A stretch of DNA of 64,000 nt from DATGLE01 sp035294325 (GCA_035294325.1 DATGLE010000168.1:1-64000), one strand, 5' to 3'. Numbered from the stretch's first letter, positions 1-10,200 are shown. Notes: generated from the sequence alone by a model not told the origin. Numbers and translations are program-made.

Positions 1-24
1 GCCCTGGGGATGATGACCGCGCCC

Positions 25-53
25 TTACGAAATTTTGGAGCTTCTGGTAATAT
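25..53 (+). promoter_or_regulatory. possible sigma-70 promoter for the YvcK-like gene
   Basis: TTACGA at 25-30 and TAATAT at 48-53 are separated by 17 bases. The -10 is good but the -35 is weak. Placement upstream of the GTG start at 115 fits, but this is a weak call. Confidence 0.3.
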
Positions 54-114
54 ATCCCTGACATCTCTTTGCTGAGTCGTTGTAGCTCTATTTAACGTAA
101 TAAGGAATGTAGCT

Positions 115-1176
115 GTGGATATTGAACCTGAAAACAGCCTCAGGAGATACGCCGTGCCAGGAAAGTATCACGCGCGAGACAGATTTGCAGGACATCGTGT
201 GGTCACGATTGGAGGAGGTTCAGGAACATTCTCGTTTCTTTCCCATTTAAAAAAGTATCCCTTTACCATTACCGCTGTGGTGAACATGTCGGACAGCGGG
301 GGCAGTTCGCGCCGGCTCATGGACGAATTCCGCCGGCAGTTGCCGCTGGGGGATCTCCGCATGTCGCTGGTTGCTCTGGCGCGCAATGGAGCGCTGTGGC
401 GCGAGATATTCATGCACCGCTTCGCCGAGGCGGAAGGCAGTGGTAACGAGCATAGCGGCGTGGGCGGCCATAGTCTGGGCAATCTCATCCTCAAAGGATT
501 GCAGGACATTAACAGTGGCGACCTGCTGCTGGCGCTAGAGGACGCGCAGGAGTTGCTCGACACCGCGGGCAACGTCGTGCCCGTGACGCTGGCACAGACA
601 ACCATCTGCGCCGACCTGGAGGATGGCAGCACAATCTGCGGCGAAACCGATATCGACACCAGGGGAAAAAATCATCCAGGGCCGCTCTCACCCATCACGC
701 GCCTGCGTCTGATGCCCGAGGACGCCCCGGCCTGCGGGCAGGCGGTGCGGGCCATACGCCGCGCCAACACGATCATTATTGGTCCCGGCGACCTCTATAC
801 CAGCCTCATCCCTAATCTCCTGGTACGTGACGTAGCCCGCGCCGTGCGCGAATCGGAAGCCGAGAAAGTATATGTCTGTAACCTGATGACCAAACACGGT
901 GAAACCGACGGTTATGCCGCCTCCGATTTCGTGAACGAGATCCACCGCTACCTGGGCGCGCGCGTTGATCGCGTGATCGTCAACAACGGGCAATACGCAC
1001 CTGACGTGCTAAAAATGTATCAGGAGGAACAAAGCGAACCGGTAGAACCTGATCGCTCGCGCCTGGAGCGGCTCGTGCCCAATATTGTCATCGAGCGTCT
1101 GAATCTTGAAGACGATTCTCTGGCGCGTCACGATCCCGAACGTCTTGTGCGCGCTATTTTCCAGTATGATGCCTGA
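115..1176 (+). CDS. YvcK/CofD-like family protein (gluconeogenesis factor type)
   Basis: A 353-residue cytoplasmic protein of the UPF0052/YvcK family, related to CofD. In Bacillus, YvcK is needed for growth on gluconeogenic carbon sources and for cell-wall morphology, and it binds UDP-sugars. The Rossmann-like nucleotide loop GGGSGT is at residues 33-38, NMSDSGGSS at 57-65, LPLGDLR at about 76-82, GHSLGN at 118-123 and GPGDLYTS at 223-230, all in family order. The GTG start at 115 follows an AAGGAA-type ribosome site. The usual whiA and rapZ neighbours are absent here. Family assignment is firm; the precise biochemical role is inferred. Confidence 0.9.
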   Translation: MDIEPENSLRRYAVPGKYHARDRFAGHRVVTIGGGSGTFSFLSHLKKYPFTITAVVNMSDSGGSSRRLMDEFRRQLPLGDLRMSLVALARNGALWREIFMHRFAEAEGSGNEHSGVGGHSLGNLILKGLQDINSGDLLLALEDAQELLDTAGNVVPVTLAQTTICADLEDGSTICGETDIDTRGKNHPGPLSPITRLRLMPEDAPACGQAVRAIRRANTIIIGPGDLYTSLIPNLLVRDVARAVRESEAEKVYVCNLMTKHGETDGYAASDFVNEIHRYLGARVDRVIVNNGQYAPDVLKMYQEEQSEPVEPDRSRLERLVPNIVIERLNLEDDSLARHDPERLVRAIFQYDA

Positions 1177-1180
1177 CCAG

Positions 1181-1257
1181 TGCGCAGCCGCGCGCTTCAT
1201 CGCGCTCCATCGGCCTGTGAAGGGATTGCACGGCGCGATAAAGCGCGCGGCTGCGCA
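1181..1257. terminator. long inverted repeat between convergent genes
   Basis: A 17-bp arm at 1181-1197 pairs exactly with 1241-1257, and the pairing extends a further 7 bp after one mismatch. It lies just after the YvcK-like stop and before the stop of the opposing GYD gene, so it may end transcription from both sides. No T-tract follows, so the terminator role is inferred. Confidence 0.5.
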
Positions 1258-1285
1258 TATCGGGACATCTCCACAGGTCAGGAAA

Positions 1286-1579
1286 TCAACGTAATCCTTT
1301 TGCAATCTGCTCGAATTCTTCGCGGGGAAACGCGCGCATTGTTTGCGTGCGCATACTGCCCTGTGCGATAGTGCCGAGGATGAGGCGCGCAGCAGTTTGA
1401 TCGTCGGGTGCCTCGGTAATCACAATATAGTCAAACTGGCCCATGACTAAATAGAACCCCACCAGTCTCCCGCCCGCCTCTTTTACCGCCGCGTCAAAAG
1501 CTTGCAGGCGCTCAGGAGCATTTTTTGCCTCTCTCACCCCCTGCTCGGTCAGATTCACCAGGCTGATATAGGTCGGCAT
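1286..1579 (-). CDS. GYD domain protein
   Basis: A 97-residue single-domain protein of the GYD family, small ferredoxin-like fold proteins of unknown function related to dimeric alpha-beta barrel proteins. It begins MPTYISLVNLTEQGV and carries the family segment GGRLVGFYLVMGQFDYIVI, with a conserved PDDQTAARLIL helix after it. The start is supported by a GGAGGTGA ribosome site about 5 bases upstream on the minus strand. It is convergent with the YvcK-like gene. No catalytic role can be read from the sequence. Confidence 0.85.
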   Translation of the reverse strand: MPTYISLVNLTEQGVREAKNAPERLQAFDAAVKEAGGRLVGFYLVMGQFDYIVITEAPDDQTAARLILGTIAQGSMRTQTMRAFPREEFEQIAKGLR

Positions 1580-1647
1580 ATACTCACCTCCGGCTTCATA
1601 GCTAAGCTTAGAGATCGCCCTACGGATGGTTCCAACTTATAGACCTC

Positions 1648-1677
1648 ATTGTACACGCTGACCGGCGCGTGATACAA
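1648..1677 (-). promoter_or_regulatory. candidate promoter of the GYD gene
   Basis: On the minus strand TTGTAT (1672-1677) is followed after 18 bases by TACAAT (1648-1653). This sits about 70 bases upstream of the GYD start codon. Confidence 0.5.
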
Positions 1678-1735
1678 GTGGAAGTTTATAACTATACAGC
1701 TCCCCCTTTCCCAGACACCTCAGTGCCTGCGGCAC

Positions 1736-1805
1736 TTCGCACAGGGTAGAGAGGGCCAGGGTGGCGCCGTTCGGCGCCACCCTGGCCCTCTCTACCCTGT
1801 GCGAA
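1736..1805. repeat. perfect 70-bp palindrome
   Basis: Bases 1736-1770 are the exact reverse complement of 1771-1805, with only two central T bases effectively unpaired. It is preceded by a small GTGCCTGCGGCAC mini-hairpin (about 1724-1736), which resembles the mini-hairpins flanking other palindromes in this window. It lies between the GYD gene and the downstream end of the next minus-strand gene. No T-run follows, so a simple intrinsic terminator is not obvious. Confidence 0.9.
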
Positions 1806-1851
1806 CCGCTGGAGGCAGCAAGCTGGTCTGAGTAGTTACGGAATTTTCCAG

Positions 1852-3327
1852 TCAGCGCCGGCCCGCGAAAAGCCAGCCTTCGCCCAGGCCAGCCAGCGCG
1901 CCCGCCAGCAGGAACAACGCATTCTGCCCGGGATTCGTGGTATTAACCGTAAAGAGGCCGCTGGTGAGAAGAAGATAGACAAAAAGAGCAAGGACGACAC
2001 CAATGTATGGACGCGCGAACCAGGTGATGATAACAAAGACGGGCGGATCGAAAGGACGAGACCGTGCCAGCGTGATAATACTGCTCATGCATCCGCCCAG
2101 CAGGCCATAGACCAGCACCGGCCAGGGGACCTCAAGGGGTGCGAAACTGGTCGTGAGCAGGGAACCGGCGAACCCTGATCCTTGCAGCACAGCAAAGATC
2201 AACACGACCAGTAAGACAAACAGGAGATAGGCGGCAAAGGCGACCAGCCAGGGGCTTTGCGGCACGGCCAGGGCCGGGATCTTCCTCGCGGGGAGCCGGG
2301 GTGTCTCCTCAGTTTTCGGTCCCTTGAAGATTGGGATTGGTTCCGTATTCTGCTCGACGCGCGTTTTCGTCGTTACGAACTCGCGTGCTGGCGCCATGGT
2401 GGTTACAGAGGCGGAGCGCGGGGTATATTTGCTCACATAGTGATCCGGCAGCCTTTGTTTCCTGGCGATTGTCGCGAGTTGCTGCATGAACTGGGCGCTG
2501 CTCCCTCCCTGTGTGCCAGAAAACGGGCGTAGTCGCTGCCGCGTCGCATCGGTAGCGATATAGGTTATGCAGGTAACTTCGCGATCACGGAATGTCTCAC
2601 GCACCATCGCTTTTACCGGTCTGAACAGGTTCTGTGGAGAGGCCGCCGAATGGGCGCTATCCAGCAGTGACGGTTCGCCGTCGGCATGCTCATGCAGGCG
2701 GCGGGGGATGCGATAAAGAACGCCCCATACCTCGGCTTCGGGATCGGAACCGGGCATAAGTGTAGCTATGGTGCGGCCTCCACCCCCCGGCTCGCCAGGC
2801 GCCCCAACTTCTCCGATCACAACGCTGTAACCTTTCAACACAGCAGGTCCGTACAACAGCGCCAGCCCGCCAAGGCGCTCGGGGCTATTTAGCAGCGCGC
2901 TGTCCATCTCCAGCCCATATTCAAAAAGCCAGAGGAACTCTCGCTTCTCCTCCACAGCCCGCTTTGCCCTATCGAGACCATGTGCCGCCTGCGCAGGCTG
3001 CGATGCTGTGGAGGCAGCACTACCGGGCATCTCTTCTTCCTCTCCTTCTCCTATCTCCTCCGGCAGAGGCGGCGCGGATGGAGCTGTGGCAGGGAAAGAC
3101 GGCGCGGCCCCTGGATCCTCCTGCCGTACTCCCTGCTGGATTTTCAGTGCCTGGGCGCTGATAGCCTGCATGGCCTCAAAAGATAGTGGTCGTGGCGTAC
3201 TGCTGCGCACAATAGGGACGCCGGGAGCAACTTCCCTGACCTCCTGCGGCTCCTGCGTTACCGGTGATTTCATTGCCTCTCTGCATCCCTCATCCATATG
3301 ATATTGCTGTCGCTGATTATTCTCCAC
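1852..3327 (-). CDS. gamma-glutamylcyclotransferase-like domain fused to a membrane domain
   Basis: About 491 residues. The first 130 or so are acidic and Pro/Ala-rich. Next comes a GGCT/AIG2-like domain (LFEYGLEMDSALLNSPERLGG, then VWGVLYRIPRRLHEH and TCITYIATD). A Pro/Lys-rich linker leads into four hydrophobic C-terminal segments. GGCT-like proteins cyclise gamma-glutamyl amines or peptides, but the acidic residue expected in the LDxxEG-like region is not evident here (LLDSAHSA), so activity is doubtful. I chose a GTG start at 3327 because AAGGAG precedes it by 6 bases; a longer reading frame upstream has no ribosome site. Family confidence is moderate and the membrane topology is clear. 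Confidence 0.6.
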   Translation of the reverse strand: MENNQRQQYHMDEGCREAMKSPVTQEPQEVREVAPGVPIVRSSTPRPLSFEAMQAISAQALKIQQGVRQEDPGAAPSFPATAPSAPPLPEEIGEGEEEEMPGSAASTASQPAQAAHGLDRAKRAVEEKREFLWLFEYGLEMDSALLNSPERLGGLALLYGPAVLKGYSVVIGEVGAPGEPGGGGRTIATLMPGSDPEAEVWGVLYRIPRRLHEHADGEPSLLDSAHSAASPQNLFRPVKAMVRETFRDREVTCITYIATDATRQRLRPFSGTQGGSSAQFMQQLATIARKQRLPDHYVSKYTPRSASVTTMAPAREFVTTKTRVEQNTEPIPIFKGPKTEETPRLPARKIPALAVPQSPWLVAFAAYLLFVLLVVLIFAVLQGSGFAGSLLTTSFAPLEVPWPVLVYGLLGGCMSSIITLARSRPFDPPVFVIITWFARPYIGVVLALFVYLLLTSGLFTVNTTNPGQNALFLLAGALAGLGEGWLFAGRR

Positions 3328-3654
3328 TGCTCTCTCCTTGCATCCATACCAGATCCAGTCAGACAGCCCGACGCGCAGGTTTGTAGGCGCCTGTGGCGCA
3401 TCCGATGAGGGAGAGGAGTTTGCGGCGCTGTGCCCGCAGACTCCTCTCTCTGGCGGACCGCGCATCGGTGAGCCATCGGGAGGACCTCCACCTGGCCTTA
3501 ATAAGGATAATTTTAACCCGGATCTGATATTTCCTACCCCTCACGAACGCACCGGGTGAAACAACAACTTCCTATCAAGTCAGGATACTCGATCAGTCCC
3601 TTTCACCAAATGAATAGGACCTGTAGGGTAGCCGGGAAGCAGAGAAGGACAGGG
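3328..3654. other. intergenic region, no feature recognised
   Basis: The 327 bases between two minus-strand genes contain short open frames on both strands but no ribosome site-supported ORF, strong hairpin or convincing promoter. Expression signals for the GGCT-like gene probably lie here. Confidence 0.5.
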
Positions 3655-4542
3655 CTACCCCTTAAACAGGCGGGACTCGTTGTCCTTCGCCTGATCGGCT
3701 ATAGCCTCGATCTCTTGCCGCGACAGCACGCCGTGCTCCGTAATGAGCTTACCAACCAGTTCAGACGGTGTATGGTCAAAGTAGAAGTTACGGACGGTGA
3801 TCCCTGGCGGGGACTGCGGCCAGACTTCCGTGCTCTCCTTTTCCTCCAGCCAGGAAAGGTCGCCCGACCAGCGCCGGGGAGAGATTTTGAGTGTCTCACA
3901 TAGAACATAGAACGGGACGTTGTGCCCGCGCGCCGACCAGGCGAGCAGGGCAGTTCCCGCTTTATTGAGCACGCCGCCATCGGCCAGGACGCTATCAGCG
4001 CCAACGACCACCGCCTGGCAATCGGGCAGGAAGATATCGGCCTGCGCATCGGTAATCAATGTGATGGCAATGCCCTGCTTGCTCAATTCCTGCGCCGTCT
4101 CGCGGCCCTCGTAACGCGGTCGCCCCTCCAGCACGATCACACGCTCGATGCTCTGACGCCGGGCGAGCAAGACATCCAGCACGGTGCCAGAGATGCTGCA
4201 CGTCATCAGGCGGCCATGCAGGTAAGGCTCCGCGTGCTGTGCGATACGCTGCGTGGCGGAATCGTAGTCTTGCAGGATGCTGCGCGCTCCCTGCGCGACA
4301 GCCGTCGCGTTATCCCCTGCCTGCATAACACGACCAACCGCGCTGGCGAGCGCAGCCATTGCCGGGCGCGCACGCGCCAGCGCACGTGCGGACCAGTACA
4401 ACTGGCGCATGCGCTCGTCTTCCGGCGTTCCCTGCTCCTCGGCCAGATCGCGCAGGATAGAGACAGCTTCGCGCACCAGCCAGCGCGATCCATGTTCGCG
4501 ATCATCACGCACCCGGGCAATACGCTGTTCAAGATCTTTCAT
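3655..4542 (-). CDS. eIF2B alpha/beta/delta-like family protein
   Basis: A 295-residue protein of the eIF-2B/ribose-1,5-bisphosphate isomerase/methylthioribose-1-phosphate isomerase superfamily. It has an N-terminal helical half and a C-terminal Rossmann-like half with SISGTVLDVLL, VIVLEGRPRYEGRETAQEL, ADIFLPDCQAVVVGADSVL and GGVLNKAGT, the last two being hallmark family segments. In bacteria such proteins are usually sugar-phosphate isomerases; the substrate cannot be told here. The ATG at 4542 is preceded by GGAGGAGA. The open frame continues upstream through a palindromic repeat, which is not coding. It is divergent from the MocR gene. Confidence 0.75.
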   Translation of the reverse strand: MKDLEQRIARVRDDREHGSRWLVREAVSILRDLAEEQGTPEDERMRQLYWSARALARARPAMAALASAVGRVMQAGDNATAVAQGARSILQDYDSATQRIAQHAEPYLHGRLMTCSISGTVLDVLLARRQSIERVIVLEGRPRYEGRETAQELSKQGIAITLITDAQADIFLPDCQAVVVGADSVLADGGVLNKAGTALLAWSARGHNVPFYVLCETLKISPRRWSGDLSWLEEKESTEVWPQSPPGITVRNFYFDHTPSELVGKLITEHGVLSRQEIEAIADQAKDNESRLFKG

Positions 4543-4558
4543 CGTCTCTCTCCTCCGA

Positions 4559-4664
4559 GCGCCTGGGGCGCTCATCTGAGGGAGAGTGTTGTGCGCAAAG
4601 TGCGCTGCGCGCACTTTGCGCACAACACTCTCCCTTACTTGCGCGGCAGAGCCGCGCGAACGCT
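4559..4664. repeat. variable-core hairpin repeat, copy 1
   Basis: A central perfect hairpin at 4580-4634 has 26-bp arms and loop TGC. It is flanked by a degenerate GCGCCTGGGGCGC mini-hairpin on the left and GCGCGGCAGAGCCGCGC on the right. The order of flanks is that of a copy in reverse orientation relative to 25432-25533. It occupies the divergent intergenic region between the eIF2B-like and MocR genes. Confidence 0.85.
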
Positions 4665-4882
4665 CTCTCAAAATATGTAACACGCGGCGATATGCAATGT
4701 TGAAATTGGCTGGCGATGATGTCAGCCAATTGGCGCTTGTCCCTTCTGGCTGTATTGGCTACACTTATATTTATATCATGTGGCATAACCACAAAAGGAG
4801 AATACTCCCCGGGCGCAGCCGCGCGCGAAAAGAGAGCGCCATCTTGATGGTCAACATTCATAGATCAATCCGGGAGGAAATG

Positions 4883-6466
4883 ATGCGCCAGAACGCGACC
4901 AATCGCCAGCCATTACCATTGTTCACTGCCGCCATTCACTCTCTCATCAGGCTGGATCGCAGCAATGGCACCCCATTGTACAGGCAGATCTGCCATGCTC
5001 TGCGCGAAGCCATTCTCTCCGGCGAACTTGCCGAGGGGACGCGCCTGCCAACCGAGCGCGCGCTGGCGCAAGAACTGGGAGTCAACCGTACTACGGTAAT
5101 GAACGCCTACAACGAACTCGCCAGCGAAGGGCTGATCGAAGGTCACGTCGGGCGTGGGACGCTGGTAAAACGCAGCTATTTCAGCCCGGAGGAGCAGGCT
5201 GAACCCGCGACTCCCACCTGGCTCTTCGGGCTGGCGAGCAGCGAAGAGGCCACGCTTGGCCCCGACGCCCGCGTCCTGAGCGAACTGGCCTCAATGGGCG
5301 AGCGCAAAGAAGTCATCTCCTTCGCCGCCGCAGCCCCGGCGCCCGATCTCCTGCCAGTACAGGAACTGCACTCTATAATCGCCGATGGGCTGGTTTCCGC
5401 GTCCCAGAGTATCCTGGGCTACTGCCCCGTTGAGGGCTTGCAGAGCCTGAGACGCGGTATCGCAGCCTGGATGCGCACACGCGGCGTCCCCGTCGACCTC
5501 CAGCATATTCTGATTCTTTCGGGTTCAACGCAGGGGATCGGTCTCATCGCGCGCTGCCTGCTCAATCCGGGCGATGAGGTGGTAGTAGAAGTACCGACAT
5601 ACCTGGGCGCCGTCCAGACGTTTCGCGCCCTGGGAGCCAGAGTGATCGGCGTGCCCATCGATAACGAAGGTATGCGCGTTGACCTGCTCGAAGCGATCCT
5701 GGCCCGCCGCAGTCCGCGTTTCATCTATACGCTGCCGACTTTCCAGAATCCGACGGGCGCGGTAATGTCACAGCAGCGCCGGCGCCGGCTCCTGCTGCTC
5801 GCGCGGCGCTACCAGGTGCCGATACTGGAGGACGATCCCTATGGGGAGATCTACTTTGGGGACCGGGGGCCGCAGCCACTGAAGGCCCTCGATACGCGGG
5901 GCTATGTGCTCTATCTCAGCACCTTTTCTAAGATCCTGGCTCCCGGCCTGCGCGTGGCATGGCTGGCGGCCCCAGAGCCAATGATCGCGCGCCTCTCCCT
6001 TCACAAGCAGGTCTTCGACCTCAATACCAACGCGCTCGGACAATGGGTGGTTTCAGAGCTATTACAGCGTGGCCTGCTGGAGGACCACCTGGCACTGCTG
6101 CGCCAGCGCTACCGGCAGAAGCGCGATATCATGCTGCAAGCGATCAGCGACTACTGGCCCGAAAATGTGCGTGTGAATCGTCCGAGCGGAGGGTTTCATC
6201 TCTGGTGCCGCCTCCCCGGGGACATGCGCGCCCGCACGCTCCTACGCGAAGCGGCGCAGGAGCAGGTTGCCTTCGTTATCGGCGAGCCATTTCACATCGA
6301 TGGCGGCGGCCACCAGTATATACGCCTGAGCTACGCCTCCCCGCAGGAGTCCGAGATTGAAGAGGGAATCCGGCGCATCGGCAGCGCAATGCAGCGCATC
6401 CTGGCGCGGCGCACCTCAAGAGACGAGCGCGCTTCGCCCCGCCTCGAACGCATCCCGGTGGTCTAG
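4883..6466 (+). CDS. MocR-type regulator: GntR HTH fused to aminotransferase-like domain
   Basis: A 527-residue PLP-binding transcriptional regulator. The GntR winged helix is at about 30-97 (PLYRQICHALREAILSGEL, RLPTERALAQELGVNRTTV). A fold-type I aminotransferase domain follows, with SGSTQG at 213-218, NPTG at 289-292, DDPYGE at 317-322 and the PLP lysine in STFSK at about K350. MocR proteins often control vitamin B6, GABA or amino-acid genes; the target is unknown here. The ATG at 4883 is 5 bases from GGGAGG; an adjacent ATG at 4880 is possible, and the frame upstream runs through the repeat. It ends 4 bases from the convergent TerC-like gene. Confidence 0.9.
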   Translation: MRQNATNRQPLPLFTAAIHSLIRLDRSNGTPLYRQICHALREAILSGELAEGTRLPTERALAQELGVNRTTVMNAYNELASEGLIEGHVGRGTLVKRSYFSPEEQAEPATPTWLFGLASSEEATLGPDARVLSELASMGERKEVISFAAAAPAPDLLPVQELHSIIADGLVSASQSILGYCPVEGLQSLRRGIAAWMRTRGVPVDLQHILILSGSTQGIGLIARCLLNPGDEVVVEVPTYLGAVQTFRALGARVIGVPIDNEGMRVDLLEAILARRSPRFIYTLPTFQNPTGAVMSQQRRRRLLLLARRYQVPILEDDPYGEIYFGDRGPQPLKALDTRGYVLYLSTFSKILAPGLRVAWLAAPEPMIARLSLHKQVFDLNTNALGQWVVSELLQRGLLEDHLALLRQRYRQKRDIMLQAISDYWPENVRVNRPSGGFHLWCRLPGDMRARTLLREAAQEQVAFVIGEPFHIDGGGHQYIRLSYASPQESEIEEGIRRIGSAMQRILARRTSRDERASPRLERIPVV

Positions 6467-6470
6467 ACTT

Positions 6471-7193
6471 TCAGCCTCTCAGACTCACATAATAGCGCAG
6501 CCAGTGATAGGCGGGGATGATGACGCAGGCAATGGCGATGCCATAGACCAGGAACGGCCACCAGGCAGCAGTTGTCGGTAAAATATGTGGCAGGTCGTCG
6601 TCCTGCAAGATCAATTGTGCAGCCGTCACTACCAGCACGGTAGCGGCAACCAGGATCAGCCAGGGCAGCCGCCCGATGAGATGGGCGATGATCGCGCTGC
6701 CGACCAGCAGCAGCGCAATGCTCAGCAGCAGTCCGATAACCAGCAGCACCGGATTACGCTGCGCCAGCGCGCCAATAGCCACGATGTTATCCAGGCTGGT
6801 CGTCAGATCGGCCAGGAGAATGGTGAGCATCGCGGTGAGCAGTTGATGCTTCTCCAGCACGCGTGCCAGCCCGCTTTGCTGGAAGAGCTTACTTGCGTGA
6901 TTCGCATCGGCGCCCGGTTTCGCTTCGCCGTGTTCCGAGAGCAGGCGAGCAGTGATAAACAGCAGCACAATGCCGCCTATTGCCTGCACATAAGCAATCT
7001 GGAGCAGCAGTGTGACGGCGTAGGTGAGACCGATGCGGATCAAGATAGCGCCGCCTCCGCCTACAACGAAGGCCAGCCAGCGCGAGCCAGGCTCGATGGT
7101 AGCAGCGACGGTGCCGATGACCAGCGCATTGTCGCCGCTCAGCACAAGGTTGACAAAAATAATAGCTCCCAGTATACCAATCCAATCGGGCAT
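6471..7193 (-). CDS. TerC family integral membrane protein
   Basis: A 240-residue polytopic membrane protein with about seven hydrophobic helices. It carries the two-fold TerC signature: LSGDNALVIG near the N-terminus and ADLTTSLDNIVAIG in the middle, whose acidic/Asn residues are thought to handle metal ions. Members (YjbE/YkoY/Alx-like) are linked to manganese export and metallation of exported proteins. It starts 14 bases after the stop of the giant propeller-ATPase gene on the same strand, so the two are probably co-transcribed. The family is clear and the transported ion is inferred. Confidence 0.85.
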   Translation of the reverse strand: MPDWIGILGAIIFVNLVLSGDNALVIGTVAATIEPGSRWLAFVVGGGGAILIRIGLTYAVTLLLQIAYVQAIGGIVLLFITARLLSEHGEAKPGADANHASKLFQQSGLARVLEKHQLLTAMLTILLADLTTSLDNIVAIGALAQRNPVLLVIGLLLSIALLLVGSAIIAHLIGRLPWLILVAATVLVVTAAQLILQDDDLPHILPTTAAWWPFLVYGIAIACVIIPAYHWLRYYVSLRG

Positions 7194-7207
7194 TATCCCT
7201 CCTTATC

Positions 7208-10200
7208 TTAGGCGCGCATAAGATGCTCAAGCGGCTTCTCGTCGAGTAGCCACGCGCGTATCAGGCCAACTGGTATGCGATAGCGCGCGCGCTCGGCCCC
7301 CCTGGCCGCCGTGTTACCGGATACGCGCTCGATGACATCAGCCTCCTCCAGCGCTCTGAGGTTCGCCAGCAGATGCTCACGCCTGCCTGGCAGGCGATAC
7401 TCTCGATAGATCTCTTCTATTTCAACGAGCGAGATGGCCCGCCCCTCATCTTTGCCCCCTGCTGCTATGACCGCCAGCGTAACACGCTCATCCGGCTCTA
7501 TCTGCTCCCAGATCCAGTTAAAGTGGTAGTGCCCGGTCTGCATCACCTCGCGCAACACCACGTTGACATCGTTGATCGTGGCATAGCTCTTGCGCTGATC
7601 GTTGCAGTGCTCGACAAGCGAGCGGCAGATGAGATGGATCAGGTAGGGCTGATCGCCGGTCAGTTGCCGGATCTTATCCACCGCATACGGCTCGTATTCC
7701 AGATAGCCCGCTACCGGCTGTTCGATCAGCGCCCGCGCGCTCGGCGCGCTTAGTTTGGAGAGCTTGTAGTGGCGAGCGATATTAAAGAAGACCGACCAGT
7801 AGCTTCTGGTAAGCTGCTCAATTTTGTGCGTGCCGGAAAGGAGAACATCGAGCGAAGGGCTGTGCTGCATCAGGCTGCGCAGGTAGCCGAAAATCTCAGG
7901 CTCCAGGCGCTTCTCCGCCACCAGGCTCTCCAGCACCTCGAACTCGTCGATCAGCAGCACGAGCTTGCGCCCCCGCAAGGTCGCTTCGATATCTTCCAGA
8001 AAGCGGCTAAAGGAGAACGTCGGATCGATCTCAAAATCCTTCCGCTCCGGCTGGAGAACTTCCATTCCATGCTTCAGCATGCTTTTATACATAGCAAAGG
8101 CGATATTGTACAGAAATTTTCCAATGGTGATACCATACGCCTGCTGCTGCATATCGATAAGAATGGGAATATGAGGATCAAGCGCACTCGCATTCACGAG
8201 GTGGTGCAGCAGCGTTGTTTTGCCGGAGCGCCGCTGCCCATAGAGGATAATGACGGTTTTTGCCGTGGCGCGTGCCAGGTTATCGCGCAGAAACGCGATG
8301 TCCTCCTCACGGCCATAGAACATCCTGCTGTCGAGCGCGGGCGTTCCGGTTGAGTAGGGGTTAGGAACAGGGCGGAACTGGTGTGGCAGGGGCTGGAGTT
8401 CGAGCCGTTCGCAGATGGAGAGCATCTTGAGGTCGGCCCAGGCATCGTCGTAGACAACCTCAAAGATCAGGTCCAGCGCGCCGGCGGTGGTGTGCGGCCT
8501 GATAGAAAACTCGGCCAGCGCCTCCTCCTGCGAAAAAATCATCTCGGTCTCGAACGAATTGTTGCCCGCAGCGACAAAATCATCGCTATGCAGCAGCGAG
8601 ACTTTGACGTTGCTGGCAGCGCTGCGTCCCACGTTGCGTATCCTCAGCCAGAGGCCAACCTGCTCTTCGTATCGTGCACGCTTTGTCTGCAATTCTACCC
8701 GCAGTTCCGCTGTGCCGCGCAATTCGTTAAGCTGCGCCCTGACGATAGCCTGCCAGCGATTGAGCAGTAGTTCAAAGATGCGGGCATCGGGAAGGTGCAG
8801 CATGCCGGCGCCTGCCAGCGATGCCGCGTACTCGCGCTCGACGAACTTATGCATGGCCTCGATAGCCGCGCTCGCTTCCAGCAGGCTCGCCAATCGATCA
8901 TTGAGATCAGCGCGGCGCAGGAAGATGCGCAGGATACGCGTGATAGCGCTCAGGCGATTGCAGATGCGGGCCGTTACCAGCAGATGTTCCGAGGCACCGG
9001 GCTGTTCAGCAGCGAATTTACTTTGATAATGCGCGATATCTTCGACGGTGTGCAGCATGAGGATCTGGCGCAGGTTGTCATAGATCAGCCAGGTCTCGGC
9101 GCCTTGCAGCAGCGATTTCGTCTCTTCCAGCGCTCTGACTGCCTGCTCAACGCGCTCGAGCATGTTTTCCTCATTCAGCCCGGCAAGCAGGCCGACCAGA
9201 GCTTGCAGGGTTTGCCGCACGATGGTGGTCTCCGCACTACTGGCGATGTGCCGCAAGATCGCAGGCTGGATACCGGCGGTAATACACTCGTAGAGCCGGG
9301 GAATGAGATCACCGTAATGCTGATCCAGAAAATGGGCCAGCGAGCGCCCCGCCTCCTGCCTGATCCACTCCGATTCGGGATCGAGGGCCAGACTGAGCAG
9401 CAATCTGAAAATATTCTCTTTGTACTTCTCGTGAGGCAGGTCAAGCAGGTGATGCAGCTTACGCACAACGGCGCGCCGCACGAAGCGGTCGATATTGTGC
9501 GAGAAGCCATTGAGGTACTCGAAGGCCAGCGCCCAATCGCTTTTCACCAGCAGGTGAATATGCTCCACGAAGGCGAGGCGCACATCCTGCGCTGCATCCA
9601 TCGAGAGCTGGTCGAGGAGCTGGGGCGCACGCGGCGGGTTGATAGCATAGCGAACCATGACGCTGCGGATAAGCGCTTTACGGACCTCGGCTGAGCTATC
9701 TTTGACGAATTCCGCGAGCCGCTCAAAGTCCTGAGCTGTACATTCGACCTGCTCGGCCCATTTACGCAGCGCGAAGGCGCGCAGCAGCGCATCGTGATGT
9801 TGTAAGAGGCTTTCTACCAGATCGCGGGCCGATTGGCGCTCACACAGCGCGAGCCAGCATTGTTCGATGAGCAGTCGCACCTGCTGCTGGTCCACGACGC
9901 CGAGTAGATCCAGTTGATCTTCCGCCCCGACGGCGATCTCCATATGCTTATCGTCGTCGATGTCCTCCACGCGCACAACACGAATGCGATCACTGGCCTG
10001 GTACGTCCACAGCAGGTCGCCCTCGCGGCTCAGCACATAGAGATTGCCATCGCCGCAGCCGATAAGCGCCTCGTTTTTGCCGTCCTGGTCTATATCGGCG
10101 ACCTCGACGGCCAGCACGCGATGAGGGAAGAAGTAGCGCCATTTGAGATGGCCCTGGCTATTGAGGACATAGAGGTTACGGCTCTCCGAGCCTACCAGGA

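Noticed and set aside
4543..4882. N-terminal extensions of the eIF2B-like and MocR frames
   Set aside because: Both extensions are translations of the palindromic repeat or leader; internal starts have good ribosome sites.
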